64,000 nt of DNA from Pseudomonas frederiksbergensis (GTDB taxonomy: Bacteria; Pseudomonadota; Gammaproteobacteria; Pseudomonadales; Pseudomonadaceae). The translations under genes were made by a program, and so were the position numbers. The stretch covers positions 5,324,501-5,388,500 of the forward strand of contig NZ_FNTF01000002.1 in the NCBI RefSeq assembly GCF_900105495.1, in the 5' to 3' direction. The notes beneath the pieces were generated by a model that ran no database searches, was not told the origin of the DNA, and worked only from the letters and a program-made list of their open reading frames with translations. The stretch's first letter is position 1; the number at the start of each line of letters is the position of its first letter. Positions 35,272 to 44,876 of this stretch are shown one piece after another.

Positions 35272-36139
35272 CAACGAAGCCGAAAACAGCAAATACAAAT
35301 TATTGGGTTTTGAAAAAAACAAGAACCTTGTCGTTGTTATGGTGATTTCCACAGGGAAGATAATAAAAATAAAGATAGGCGAGGTATTAAGAAGCGAAAT
35401 AATAGATAACCTAAGCAAAGGGGAAATCAAGGACATATACAGAAAATATTACTCTGGCGGGACCGCGCCGACCACCTACGAAATGAATGATCGTAATGAA
35501 CGATCCTGGATGATCTATGTAGCTTTAAATGTACTTCTGCTTTCACTTTACATCTTCACAAATATTGCCGCGACTAAACTCGTATATTTGCAATCGTTTG
35601 ACATCGTCATACCTCCTGCTGTTTTTCTTTACCCTCTAACATTTCTAGTCGTAGATTTATTGAACGAGACCTACGGACTTAGATTAGCAAGGAGAGCCCT
35701 ACTATTTGCCTTTTCAAGTAACGCACTAATTGTTTTACTAATGAACGGTGTCATTTATTTACCTGGACTACCCGGATGGAAACTTGATGCTCCGTATGCA
35801 GAAGTCGTGACTCAAGTGTCGTCAGTTCTAGTAGCTTCATCAGTTTCGTTTCTTTTCTCGGAATACGTAAACTCTTACTTGCTTTGCAAGATAAAAGAGC
35901 TCACAAATTCCAGATTTCTATTTTTGCGCGTATTTTTTAGCACTTTCTTCGCAGTAATAATAGATAGCATTCTTTTTTGCTTTATTGCGTTTTATGGCGC
36001 AATGCAAAATAGCGACATACTTAGTATGATCTACGCACAGATAGCTATAAAAATGTGCTTCGCTGTATTTAATGTTTTCCCAGCTTACGGAGCAAGATCA
36101 TTATTTAAAAAATACATACCTGAAGCCAAAACCGCTTAA
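35261..36139 (+). CDS. VUT/YhhQ family queuosine-precursor transporter with N-terminal extension
   Basis: A 292-residue inner-membrane protein. Residues about 85-285 carry about six membrane segments and the family features YIFTNIAATKLVYL, FLYPLTFLVVDLLNETYG and IKMCFAVFNVFPAYG, as in YhhQ (COG1738), which takes up 7-deazaguanine precursors (preQ0/preQ1) for queuosine. The first about 80 residues are a soluble, Lys-rich extension (KNLVVVMVISTGKIIKIKI) not present in ordinary YhhQ. The start overlaps the XRE gene. The nearby queC on the opposite strand supports a deazapurine role. AT-rich; likely acquired. Confidence 0.85.
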   Translation: MVNNNEAENSKYKLLGFEKNKNLVVVMVISTGKIIKIKIGEVLRSEIIDNLSKGEIKDIYRKYYSGGTAPTTYEMNDRNERSWMIYVALNVLLLSLYIFTNIAATKLVYLQSFDIVIPPAVFLYPLTFLVVDLLNETYGLRLARRALLFAFSSNALIVLLMNGVIYLPGLPGWKLDAPYAEVVTQVSSVLVASSVSFLFSEYVNSYLLCKIKELTNSRFLFLRVFFSTFFAVIIDSILFCFIAFYGAMQNSDILSMIYAQIAIKMCFAVFNVFPAYGARSLFKKYIPEAKTA

Positions 36140-36145
36140 GGTCTA

Positions 36146-36180
36146 GGGGAGTGTGAATCAGCTTCTAATTGCCACTCCCC
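36146..36180. terminator. Hairpin between convergent transporter and queC genes
   Basis: GGGGAGTG / CACTCCCC with a 19-base loop, in the 57-base gap between the two stops. A T-rich stretch is not adjacent, so efficiency is uncertain. Confidence 0.5.
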
Positions 36181-36196
36181 CGCCGTGCATTACTCT

Positions 36197-36886
36197 CTAC
36201 TGCTTTATTTTAGTTTTTAGACTTTTACTCACCTCAGCTCTATCTTCCAAAAACTCACTCAAACCTTTCGCACGAAGAGTACATGCATCACAGTCACCGC
36301 ACCCACTTCCCATTATTCCGTTATAGCAAGTCAATGTACGGTAACGAACCAAATCCAACTTCTCATGATAATCAGCCAAAGCCCAGGTCTCAGCTTTATT
36401 CAGCCACATAAGCGGCGTCTCAACTCGCAATTTATAATCCATCCCCAACTCAATAGCTTTATTCATAGCCTTCACAAACTCATCTCGACAATCCGGATAG
36501 CCAGAGAAATCCGTTTCACAAACACCCGTGATGACAGCTTCCGCACCTACTTGATAGGCATAAATAGAAGCCAACGTTAAAAACAGGATATTCCTGCCCG
36601 GCACGAACGTATCAGGCACGCCCTCTCCGGTACTCCTTGCAATGGGAATGTGATCGCGCGTCAAGCTGCTGATAGCCAGTTCGTTTAGCAATGAAGTGTC
36701 CAATACCTTGTGCACCTTCACGCCAAGCTGCTTTGAAAGCTGTTGCGCCACTTCGATTTCCGCACGATGGCGCTGGCCATAATCAAACGTAATGCAATGA
36801 ATTTCATCGTACAGCGGCAATGCGTGGATCAAGCAGGTGGTTGAATCCTGTCCGCCGCTGAAAACGATAACGGCCTTTCTGGTCAT
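36197..36886 (-). CDS. queC: 7-cyano-7-deazaguanine (preQ0) synthase QueC
   Basis: A 229-residue enzyme converting carboxy-deazaguanine to preQ0 with ATP and ammonia. The PP-loop is FSGGQDST (residues 9-16), the zinc site is Cys187, Cys196, Cys199 and Cys202 ([16 protein letters not shown]), and [13 protein letters not shown] and [20 protein letters not shown] are family blocks. From memory it reads much closer to the E. coli type of QueC than to the usual Pseudomonas QueC, which has a different N-terminus. It is more AT-rich than its right-hand neighbours. Ribosome site AAGGAAGAACGCACC. Convergent with the VUT transporter. Probably a transferred, possibly second, copy. Confidence 0.92.
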   Translation of the reverse strand: MTRKAVIVFSGGQDSTTCLIHALPLYDEIHCITFDYGQRHRAEIEVAQQLSKQLGVKVHKVLDTSLLNELAISSLTRDHIPIARSTGEGVPDTFVPGRNILFLTLASIYAYQVGAEAVITGVCETDFSGYPDCRDEFVKAMNKAIELGMDYKLRVETPLMWLNKAETWALADYHEKLDLVRYRTLTCYNGIMGSGCGDCDACTLRAKGLSEFLEDRAEVSKSLKTKIKQ

Positions 36887-37186
36887 GGTGCGTTCTTCCT
36901 TGGGAGGCTCGGCACATTGCCGGGGCCATTGACCCTACCGGGAAGCTCAAATGCTGGATGTGGGAAGTTTCCGAAATGACCGTCTCCGATTTCCGTTTGT
37001 GTCATTTCCATGCGGGATTCCCGAGGGATGTTTCAACCAGTCATCACTGATGACCCGCTTCAAACGGCAGTAACGCGGTCCCTGTGGGAGCGGGCTTGCT
37101 CGCGAAAGTGTGTCAGCAACATTGATGTCGATTGACCCACTACTTTCGCGAGCAAGCCCGCTCCCACTGGGGGATGCATGTGGGGC
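36887..37186. other. Intergenic region upstream of queC
   Basis: Holds an inverted repeat GAAATGAC (36973-36980) / GTCATTTC (37001-37008), then the REP doublet at 37084. I looked for a preQ1 riboswitch in the queC leader and saw none of its conserved core. No gene found. Confidence 0.4.
37084..37167. repeat. Paired REP element, family B
   Basis: Inverted pair of GTGGGAGCGGGCTTGCTCGC and its complement, about 35 bases apart, 20 bases after the stop of the adhesin gene. Confidence 0.9.
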
Positions 37187-40100
37187 TTAGATGTTTTTCT
37201 CGTCGATCCCGGCTTGCAGTATCTGGCTGTCGTAATGACCGCCAAGGGTCACGGGGCCTAGTTTGACGCTGTGTTCCCCAGCGGCGGAAACGTCGGGTTT
37301 GCTGCCCTCGGTTTGCGGTTTTTCTGGCAGATCGAGTCCAGCCTTGACCCCGTAATCGCGGTTGCTCAGGTCGGTGGTGCTGACCTTGGAGCCCCCTAAA
37401 TCCACACGACCTTCAGATGACGCAACCCGTGCACCGGTCAATTGCGTTGCACCGCCAACCTTGAGATTCACGCCTTGTATGCCGTTGATGCCGGACGCCT
37501 GGTTGACGCTGTCCTTATGGGCGTAACCGGCATCCAGTTTCAGGGTCGGCTTGTAGTTCGTCCCGCCCGGTTTAGTGTTGTCGGCCACTTTGTCCTTGTC
37601 AGCGGACGCTGTTTTTTTGCCGGTCAAACCGAGGTCAACATCGACCTTCGCGCTGGTCTGGCTGTCTTGACGGCTTTCCACGGTCAGGTCGCCAGCGACC
37701 TTGCCGCTGACCTTCGTCGCATCGATCCGCGCACCGGCAAACTGCGCATCGCCCGCGCTGTTCAATACCACGCTGTCAGCCTTGATCTGGCTGTTCTGCT
37801 GAGTCGTGCCTTGCAGGTAATCCACGCCCACCTTGGCCCCGGCATTGAAGCCATGATCACTCTTGGCCACGTCTTTTTCGTTGGTGGCCGTCGGAGTGCT
37901 GTTGCTCAGATTACCGCCGGCATTCAGGGCGACGTTCCAGTTCGTGTGGTTTTGCGTGGACTGAGCCGACTCCTGATAGATCCCGCCGTTTTGCGCATCA
38001 AGGGCAACGTTCGACGCGCTGACCTGAGTGCCTTGCAGGTGGATCGAATCGCCGCTGAGTTGAATCTTGTCCTGGCTTTTGAGCTTGCCGCCACTCAGTG
38101 TCTGGTTGCTTTCATTGACCCGACCGATGTTGAAGTTGGCGCTCAGGTTGCCGCCCTGATCGAGGCTTTTCTCGGTATTGGTTTTACTGCCGCCCACCTT
38201 CAAACCGCCGCCGAGATTGCTGCCGGTGGCGTGATGGGTGTCGGTGGCCGCTTGCAGGTCGAGTTTGCCGTCGGCCTTCAGGTGGATGGCGCCGACGGTA
38301 TCGATTGTCGTCCCTTGCAGGATCTGGTCGCCGCCGCTGCTCAATTGCACCGGGCCTTTGCCCTCGATACTTGCCACGCGAGCCTGGCTGTCCTGAATTT
38401 GATTGCCTTTGTGATCGAGCTGGAAACCGGCACCGAGGTTGACGTTAGTGCCGTCGGTGCCAGGCGCGGTGCCGACGCTCAGCGAACCATTGCCACGCAG
38501 GCTGGAGCTGTCGTTGCTCTGGCGGTCATTGGCCTGATTCAACGCCAGCTCACCACCGGTTTTAATCGAAACACCGCCCTGCCCGCCATCGAAATGGCTG
38601 CCTTCAAACTGGCCGTCATTCCGCAGGTTGATGTTCACGCCTTGGCTACCGGCATAGCCGCCGACCACAGCGGTGGAGTTGTCTTTGCGCGTCTGGCTGC
38701 TGCCGCCCGCGCCACTGCCGGCGACGTTCACGTCCTCACCGGTTTTGGTGTAGACCCGCACGTCAGTCTTGGCATCCAGCGCCTGATCGGTGCTGCCGTG
38801 GGTATTGCTCGCGGCGCTCGCCACCAACGTGTCGGCACTGATGTTCACTTTGCCCGCACTCGCCTGGTACTGAGTGCCCTGATCCTGCAATGTGCCAGCG
38901 ACATTCACGTCCACCGTGCCACCCTTGAACTGGCTGACCACGGCGTTGCTGCTTTGCTCGGTATGGCTGCCGTTCTGATGACCGATCGCCACGTCGATGC
39001 CGACATTCGGCTGGCCGAGATTGGAGAGTGTGTCCTTGTCCGGCACCTTGCCGTTCAGTACGCCTTCGACGGCTTTGGCGATCGGCCGGGCGATGTCTTT
39101 GTATTCGACGTTGGCACCAACATCTGCCGACCAGTTGCTCTGTGTATGAGTGCTGCTGTCGGAGTTGCTCGCGGCCCGATTGTCGACTTCGGTGGCGGCG
39201 ACATTCAGACCTCTGCCCGCATCAATACGCGCGCCTTCAGTGGTGAGTTTGCCGGTGTTTATATTCAGGTTGCCGCTGCTTTGGACGCTGGTGGTTTGTG
39301 CGGTGGTTTTGTTCGTGGTGTCCTGGGACGTGCTGTAGGTGAAGTCCACTCCGCTGCCGGCACGATCGAGGCCGCCGGTGTAGTAGAAACCGCCGCTGGT
39401 GCTGGTTGTGTCCGTCGAAGTGCTGTGGCTGTCCTGCTCGACCAGCAGCGACACGTTTTTACCGCTCAGGGTCGCGTCGCCGTTTTTGGCTTTGACCTCG
39501 GCACCTTTAAGGGTCAGATCACCGCCTGCCGCCAGTTGCACGTTGGCGCCGCTGAGGCTGGAGCCTTGCTGGCTGACATCACGGCTACTCGCGGTTTGCT
39601 GCTTGTCTTCGTAATGCACACCGGCGCGGTACTGCCCGGCGCCCAGGGTGTTTTCCTTGGCATAGGCATCGAAGCCTCGGGTTTCGGTAGTTTTGCCGGC
39701 CTCATGGGTGTTCTGCGCGGAATGCACATTGACGTCCCCCACCGCCTCGGCGCTGAGGGTACCGCCAGCCTTGACCGTAGAGCCGGCCACTTCGATGTCT
39801 TTGGCGCTATTGAGTTTGAGGTTGCTGTCGGAGGTCAGCTCGCTGCGTACCGTGGTGCTGTCCTTGGCGTTCTGACGGGTTTCATCCTTGGTGATGCCAA
39901 AAAACTTGCTGTTCTTGTCGTGGCTGTTGGCATGGGAGGTGTCTTGCACGCCATCGATGACCAACGAGCCATTGTCGCTGATCACGCTGGCTTCGCTGCC
40001 GCCGCGCACCTGACTGCCACTGATGCGCACATCGTCAGCCTTGACGATCAGTTTGCCGCCGGCATTGACCTTGCTGCCCTGATTCAGGGTTTTGCCCCGA

Positions 40101-41698
40101 TCCGCGTCGCCGGTCTTGCCGAAGAAACCGCCGCCCACCAAGTCACCGGAATAGCGGTTGTCGCTGTTGCGTTGGGTACGGCTGGCGCTGGTGATCTCGA
40201 CCTTTTTACCGGCGAGCTGGATATCACCCTTGCTGCTCAACTCCGCGCCCTCGGCACGTAACAACGCCGCCGTGGCCAAAGCGATATTGCCGCCCTTCAA
40301 CTGTGTGGTGATGCTGCGCTGCTCTTCGCTGCTGGTGTCCCAGTTGGCTTTCCACAGGTGTTTGCGATGGTTGCCCTGATCGGTTTGGGTGTGGCTTTCG
40401 GTGGCGGCAGTCAGGCGCAGATCGCCGCCGCTCTGGACGCTGAGAGTGTTGGCAGCGTCGACCTTGGCCGCCTTGAGTTCGGTGTTGCCACCGGACGACA
40501 ACTGCGCGTCACGGCTGGCGAGAATCTGGCTGCCGTGCTGGCGCGAGTCGCTGTCGGTCTGGGTCCGGTCATAGGTTTCCCAGGTGATGCCGATGGTGCT
40601 GTTGTTCCAGTTTTCGCGTTTCTCTTGCAGCTTGCGGCTTTCGACGGTGGTCAAGGTCAGGTTGCGTTTGGCGTCGACCTTGACGTCACGGCCACTGACA
40701 TCAGCAGCAGCCAGCAGCAGGTCCTTGCCGCTGTGCAGACCGACATCGCCCTGACTGCTGCGCACACCGGCGCGGACCACATCGAGGATGTCGGGAACAG
40801 CTTGACCGCTGATACTCAGGTCACCGGCGGAACGAATCTGTACGCCATCACGACCGTCGACCTGTACCGGACCGACCCGCACCCCCGCGCCCTCGGCGGT
40901 GCTGACGATGTTGATGCGCCCAGCCTGCATCGCACCGAACAGGCTGGCGTCGATGCGTTGGTCTTGAGAGTTGCCGGCCGGGTCCACGGTTTTCACCTGG
41001 CTGCTGGCGTAATCCACCTGGTTGCGGCCAACGGTGAGGTTCAACTGATCCCGGGCGCTCAGGTTGCCCTGGCTGTCGATGCGTGGGGCGATCAGGTTGA
41101 CCGAGCCTTCGCGGTTTTGCAGGCCCGCACCTTGAATCTGCAACGAGCCGGTGGCGTCGCGGGTACTGAGGGTTTGCAGCTTGCCGTCGTTCAGTTCGGG
41201 GCGACCGACCACCAGATTGGCGTTCGGGGTGTTAATGAAACTGCCGCCGTTCACCGAAATTCCGTTGGGGTTGGCCAACACATAATCGGCGGCGCGACCG
41301 AAGATCTCCTGGGCGCCGTTGAGGGCCGAGGGGTTGCGACTGATCACTTCATTGAGGATCACGCTCGCGGCCTGCCCCTTGAATTGTGGGTTGGCTGCCA
41401 GTTGCCCGGCGAGTTGCGACTGCCCGGCTTGCAGCGCGTTGTTCAGCACCAGGCCCTGACGGTCGACGTTGTAGTCCAGGAACTGGTTATGGGACAGGCC
41501 GGAACCATTAGGCGCAACGATGTTGACGATGGGCACGCCGCCCTGGGTTTGCAATTGCGCGGTGCCGCCGGGGCCTGGCGCGACCACTACGCCCCCTGCC
41601 AAAGCGTTGGGCAGGTGAGCAATCAGGAACAGGCTGGCAATTGCCCAGCGCAGTTTGCCCCGAGGGGAAAGATGAAACGCAAATGTCTGTGCAGGCAT
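37187..41698 (-). CDS. Two-partner secretion adhesin (filamentous haemagglutinin family, TpsA)
   Basis: A 1503-residue exoprotein. Signal peptide about 1-34, then the TPS domain (about 35-260) recognised by the TpsB partner, with the diagnostic NPNGI at 143-147 (YVLANPNGISVNGGSF). From about 290 to the end it has many haemagglutinin-type beta-helix repeats (GDLSISG, GKDLLLAAA, SGGDLRLTAA, LAAGGDLTLKGAEV, SSGGDQILQGT). There is no VENN motif, pretoxin domain or obvious toxin at the C-terminus, and the protein is short for the CdiA class. Ribosome site GAGAGG. It follows the tpsB gene by 92 bases in one leftward operon. Likely role: surface adhesion or biofilm. Confidence 0.9.
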   Translation of the reverse strand: MPAQTFAFHLSPRGKLRWAIASLFLIAHLPNALAGGVVVAPGPGGTAQLQTQGGVPIVNIVAPNGSGLSHNQFLDYNVDRQGLVLNNALQAGQSQLAGQLAANPQFKGQAASVILNEVISRNPSALNGAQEIFGRAADYVLANPNGISVNGGSFINTPNANLVVGRPELNDGKLQTLSTRDATGSLQIQGAGLQNREGSVNLIAPRIDSQGNLSARDQLNLTVGRNQVDYASSQVKTVDPAGNSQDQRIDASLFGAMQAGRINIVSTAEGAGVRVGPVQVDGRDGVQIRSAGDLSISGQAVPDILDVVRAGVRSSQGDVGLHSGKDLLLAAADVSGRDVKVDAKRNLTLTTVESRKLQEKRENWNNSTIGITWETYDRTQTDSDSRQHGSQILASRDAQLSSGGNTELKAAKVDAANTLSVQSGGDLRLTAATESHTQTDQGNHRKHLWKANWDTSSEEQRSITTQLKGGNIALATAALLRAEGAELSSKGDIQLAGKKVEITSASRTQRNSDNRYSGDLVGGGFFGKTGDADRGKTLNQGSKVNAGGKLIVKADDVRISGSQVRGGSEASVISDNGSLVIDGVQDTSHANSHDKNSKFFGITKDETRQNAKDSTTVRSELTSDSNLKLNSAKDIEVAGSTVKAGGTLSAEAVGDVNVHSAQNTHEAGKTTETRGFDAYAKENTLGAGQYRAGVHYEDKQQTASSRDVSQQGSSLSGANVQLAAGGDLTLKGAEVKAKNGDATLSGKNVSLLVEQDSHSTSTDTTSTSGGFYYTGGLDRAGSGVDFTYSTSQDTTNKTTAQTTSVQSSGNLNINTGKLTTEGARIDAGRGLNVAATEVDNRAASNSDSSTHTQSNWSADVGANVEYKDIARPIAKAVEGVLNGKVPDKDTLSNLGQPNVGIDVAIGHQNGSHTEQSSNAVVSQFKGGTVDVNVAGTLQDQGTQYQASAGKVNISADTLVASAASNTHGSTDQALDAKTDVRVYTKTGEDVNVAGSGAGGSSQTRKDNSTAVVGGYAGSQGVNINLRNDGQFEGSHFDGGQGGVSIKTGGELALNQANDRQSNDSSSLRGNGSLSVGTAPGTDGTNVNLGAGFQLDHKGNQIQDSQARVASIEGKGPVQLSSGGDQILQGTTIDTVGAIHLKADGKLDLQAATDTHHATGSNLGGGLKVGGSKTNTEKSLDQGGNLSANFNIGRVNESNQTLSGGKLKSQDKIQLSGDSIHLQGTQVSASNVALDAQNGGIYQESAQSTQNHTNWNVALNAGGNLSNSTPTATNEKDVAKSDHGFNAGAKVGVDYLQGTTQQNSQIKADSVVLNSAGDAQFAGARIDATKVSGKVAGDLTVESRQDSQTSAKVDVDLGLTGKKTASADKDKVADNTKPGGTNYKPTLKLDAGYAHKDSVNQASGINGIQGVNLKVGGATQLTGARVASSEGRVDLGGSKVSTTDLSNRDYGVKAGLDLPEKPQTEGSKPDVSAAGEHSVKLGPVTLGGHYDSQILQAGIDEKNI

Positions 41699-41790
41699 AA
41701 AAACCTCTCAATTAAAGTGCGGCATCACGTTGCGCGCTGAGTTGTTGGCCGTGGCTGTGGCGCTCAGGTCCGACGGCTGTTTGTTGGTGT

Positions 41791-43518
41791 TCATATCTGC
41801 AACCCCACGCGCATCAGCCAGGTCTCTGGCTCATGTTGCAAACCGTTGGGGGTATTGAGGCTGCGTTGGTAATCAACGTCGACTTGCAGGTTTTTCCAGC
41901 TCAAGTTGACCCCGGCGCTGGCGCCGCTCAGGCGTTGCCCTTGAGCGCCGTGGTCGGCCTTGATCCAGCCGTTATCCAGGCCCAAACGTGGGGTGATCTG
42001 CACTGGCAAAGCGCTACGCAATGGCAGGCGCAAGGTATTGCGCCAGATCGCGCCACTGGCACCGGACGCACTGCTGACCCGATAGCCGCGCACCGCGGAA
42101 TCGTCGGTGCCCAGCAATTGCTCGATGGCCGGCAGCGGATCGGAGCTGTATTGCACGTTGAACTGGCTCTGCCATTGCCAGGCCTGCTGACCGAGTTGGC
42201 CATTGCGCCACTGGCTGAGGCCGGCGCGGTATTTGCGAAACTGCGCCTTGGGCACGTCGTTGACCTGGCGTTGGGCATCGTCGTCGGCACCGAGCCAGCG
42301 CAGCCCTTGGGCGTAATGGATGTCCAGGTTCCACACCGCGCTGTTGAGCCAGAACAGATTGAGTCCGGCTTCGGCCACGGTCAGGGTCGGGCTCTGGATG
42401 CCCAGGCGAATGTTTTCCAAGTAACTGTCGACGTCCTTGTGGGCCAGTTGCAGGTTGGCGCTCAGTTGACGGCTTTGATCTCGCCACAGCACTCGGTCGG
42501 CGCGCAGGCTCAGTTGATCGGTGATGCCGGTGCTGTGGAATGTCAGCGTGCTGAGTTTGAACGGCGCACGGTATTCGGCGTGGCTGGCGAACAGGCTGTA
42601 AGTCCAGTAACCGTAGGGAATGGCGTAGTACAAACTGGCATTGCGGCTGTAGCGGTCGCCCTGATTGAGGGTGTCGCTGACGTTCAGATTGAGCGCGTCG
42701 TTGAACTCCAGCGGGCTGTCCAGGCTCAGGTTCAAGGTGTCGCGATCGCGCCCGGTGCTGGCGCTGCCGAGGTTGTCCACGCCCAGGCCCAACGCCCAAC
42801 GCGACTGCCCATGGGTGCGCGAACGCAGGATCAGTCGTGAAGCACCGGGTTGGCTGCCGGGGGCGATGTCGGCGGTGAAATCCACGGAGCGCAAGCGGTT
42901 CAACTGATCCAGGCCTTGCTCCAGGTCCCGCAGGTTCAGCGGCTTGCCGAGCATGCCGGGAAATGCACCGCCAAGGGACACCGGCAGACTCTGGTCGGCC
43001 AGCTCGATGGACTCGACGTAGCCTTCATCGACCACGATATCCAGCGACTGCCCCGCCGCTGGCGCGCTGCGCAGGTACGGCCGACTGGCGATGTAACCCG
43101 CCTCGACATACAGGCCAGTGATGGTCGCCAGCAAATGGTTGATCTGACCGACGCCCATGCACGACGACAGCTGCGGTTTGATTCGCTCATTGAGTGTCTG
43201 GCTGCTGATCAGCGTCACGCCGCCAATGCGCGTTCCGCTCAGGGGCCAGCAGCGCTCATCGGCAGGCACCGTGGCAGGAACGACAGGCGTGACCGGCGCC
43301 GCACCAAAACTGCCGCGCTCCAGTTGCCGGCGGCGCTGTTCCAGTTGCAGTTGTTGCAGGTCGCGCTGTTGTTGTTGCTGCTGGCGTAGCACTTCCTGGC
43401 CTGGAGCGGAGGGTTCGGCCGCCTTGAGCGAGGAAACACTCAGGCTCAGCAGCAAGGCCGACAACAGCGTGCAAGGCGTGGGACTACGACGAGGAACAGC
43501 GCAAAACGAATACGGCAC
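41791..43518 (-). CDS. Two-partner secretion transporter (ShlB/FhaC family, TpsB)
   Basis: A 575-residue outer-membrane protein of the Omp85 superfamily that exports the adjacent TpsA. Signal peptide about 1-34, a Gln-rich N-terminal helix (VLRQQQQQQRDLQQLQLEQR), POTRA region about 90-240 (ISSQTLNERIKPQLSSCMGV, YVEAGYIASRPYL, VDEGYVESIELAD) and a 16-stranded barrel to the C-terminus, including the conserved loop motif VRGYRVSSASG. GTG start with AAGGA six bases upstream; no in-frame ATG nearby. First gene of the tpsBA operon. Confidence 0.92.
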   Translation of the reverse strand: MPYSFCAVPRRSPTPCTLLSALLLSLSVSSLKAAEPSAPGQEVLRQQQQQQRDLQQLQLEQRRRQLERGSFGAAPVTPVVPATVPADERCWPLSGTRIGGVTLISSQTLNERIKPQLSSCMGVGQINHLLATITGLYVEAGYIASRPYLRSAPAAGQSLDIVVDEGYVESIELADQSLPVSLGGAFPGMLGKPLNLRDLEQGLDQLNRLRSVDFTADIAPGSQPGASRLILRSRTHGQSRWALGLGVDNLGSASTGRDRDTLNLSLDSPLEFNDALNLNVSDTLNQGDRYSRNASLYYAIPYGYWTYSLFASHAEYRAPFKLSTLTFHSTGITDQLSLRADRVLWRDQSRQLSANLQLAHKDVDSYLENIRLGIQSPTLTVAEAGLNLFWLNSAVWNLDIHYAQGLRWLGADDDAQRQVNDVPKAQFRKYRAGLSQWRNGQLGQQAWQWQSQFNVQYSSDPLPAIEQLLGTDDSAVRGYRVSSASGASGAIWRNTLRLPLRSALPVQITPRLGLDNGWIKADHGAQGQRLSGASAGVNLSWKNLQVDVDYQRSLNTPNGLQHEPETWLMRVGLQI

Positions 43519-43754
43519 TCAACATCCTTGCGGTCATTAAATGGCTTAATGCCACTCCATTAATGCGAGTGATAGTCAGATCGTTCCTACGCAAATGCAA
43601 GACGCGTCCTACAACGCTTACATTTCTTAAACAAATGGTTAGCTTTCTTTCCACGAGGCCACCTGACGATCGGCAACAAAAATCAATTGCCACAAAATAT
43701 TACCTACGTCATATTACATTCGTAATAAATACCCGCATCCCACAGGTAATCCCT

Positions 43755-44876
43755 ATGACCAGCATGCCCACCCTTGAACCCGACCTCGCAGTCCCGGTGA
43801 GCACACCCAAGCCTCCCCTGCTCAAACGGTTGATCTTGCTGGCTGTGGTTATCGCTGCCCTGGTGTTCGCCGGGCTGTATGCGACTCATTGGTGGACCGT
43901 TGGCCGTTTCATCGAAGAAACCGACGATGCTTACATCGGCGGCGACGTGACGGTGATCGGGCCGAAGGTGGCGGGTTACATCGAAGAGGTGCTGGTCACC
44001 GACAACCAGAAGGTCAAGGCCGGCGATGTGCTGATTCGTCTCGACTCCCGCGATTACCGCGCCAACCTGGCCAAGGCCGAAGGTGCGGTGGCCGCCGAAG
44101 AAGCGCTGCTCGCCAATCTCGATGCCACTGAACAATTGCAACACGCGGTGATCGGCCAGGCCCGCGCCGGAATTGATGCCGCCGGCGCCGAAACCACCCG
44201 CTCCCGGGATGACGATGCTCGCTATAAAAAACTGATCGGCAGCAACGCTGTGTCGGTGGAAAGCGCCCAACGCGCCAACGCCACGTTCAAGACCGCCCAA
44301 GCCCTCAGCGCCCGGGCCCAGGCTGAATTGCTCGCCGCACAACGTCAGTTGAATGTGATTGCAACCCAGAAACAACAAGCTCACGCGGCGCTGATGCAGG
44401 CCCGTGCCGAACGTGATCTGGCGCAGTTGAATGTGGGCTACACCGAACTGAAGGCCCCGGTGGACGGCGTGATCGGCAATCGCCGAGCGCGGGTCGGCGC
44501 GTATGCCCAGGCGGGTTCGCAACTGCTGTCGGTGGTACCGGCCAGCGGGCTGTGGGTCGATGCCAATTTCAAGGAAGATCAGCTATCGCGAATGACACCG
44601 GGGCAACGGGTGATCATTCATGCCGACGTGCTCTCGGGGCAGGAATTCCACGGTCATCTGGACAGCCTTGCGCCGGCCAGTGGTTCGCAGTTCAGCGTGC
44701 TGCCACCAGAAAACGCCACCGGCAACTTCACCAAAATCGTCCAGCGGGTGCCGGTGCGCATCGCGCTTGATCCGGCCGATGGCGTGCTCGGCCATCTGCG
44801 TCCGGGCCTGTCGGTCACCGCTGAAGTGGACACTCGCAAGGAAGCCGAAACGCCAGCCGTGGCCAGTGCGCCATGA
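43755..44876 (+). CDS. EmrA-type membrane fusion protein (HlyD family)
   Basis: A 373-residue periplasmic adaptor: one membrane segment (about 28-48), the lipoyl motif halves (EETDDAYIGGDVTVIGPKVA, VLVTDNQKVKAGDVLIRLD and LNVGYTELKAPVDGVIGNRR), a coiled coil between them and a beta barrel. The DDAYIGG block is typical of EmrA/VceA. It overlaps the exporter gene by four bases (ATGA), so the two form a drug-efflux pair. The upstream in-frame start at 43563 would add a polar leader without a ribosome site. The 236-base gap to tpsB (43519-43754) is a divergent, AT-rich promoter region. Confidence 0.88.
   Translation: MTSMPTLEPDLAVPVSTPKPPLLKRLILLAVVIAALVFAGLYATHWWTVGRFIEETDDAYIGGDVTVIGPKVAGYIEEVLVTDNQKVKAGDVLIRLDSRDYRANLAKAEGAVAAEEALLANLDATEQLQHAVIGQARAGIDAAGAETTRSRDDDARYKKLIGSNAVSVESAQRANATFKTAQALSARAQAELLAAQRQLNVIATQKQQAHAALMQARAERDLAQLNVGYTELKAPVDGVIGNRRARVGAYAQAGSQLLSVVPASGLWVDANFKEDQLSRMTPGQRVIIHADVLSGQEFHGHLDSLAPASGSQFSVLPPENATGNFTKIVQRVPVRIALDPADGVLGHLRPGLSVTAEVDTRKEAETPAVASAP

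Noticed and set aside
36961..37060. Protein-coding remnant upstream of queC
   Set aside because: A short peptide can be read on the plus strand, but no family match, start or ribosome site supports it.
37442..40261. Long rightward open frame (939 codons) opposite the adhesin gene
   Set aside because: Antisense artefact of the haemagglutinin repeats; no ribosome site or domain, while the minus strand shows TPS and repeat motifs.
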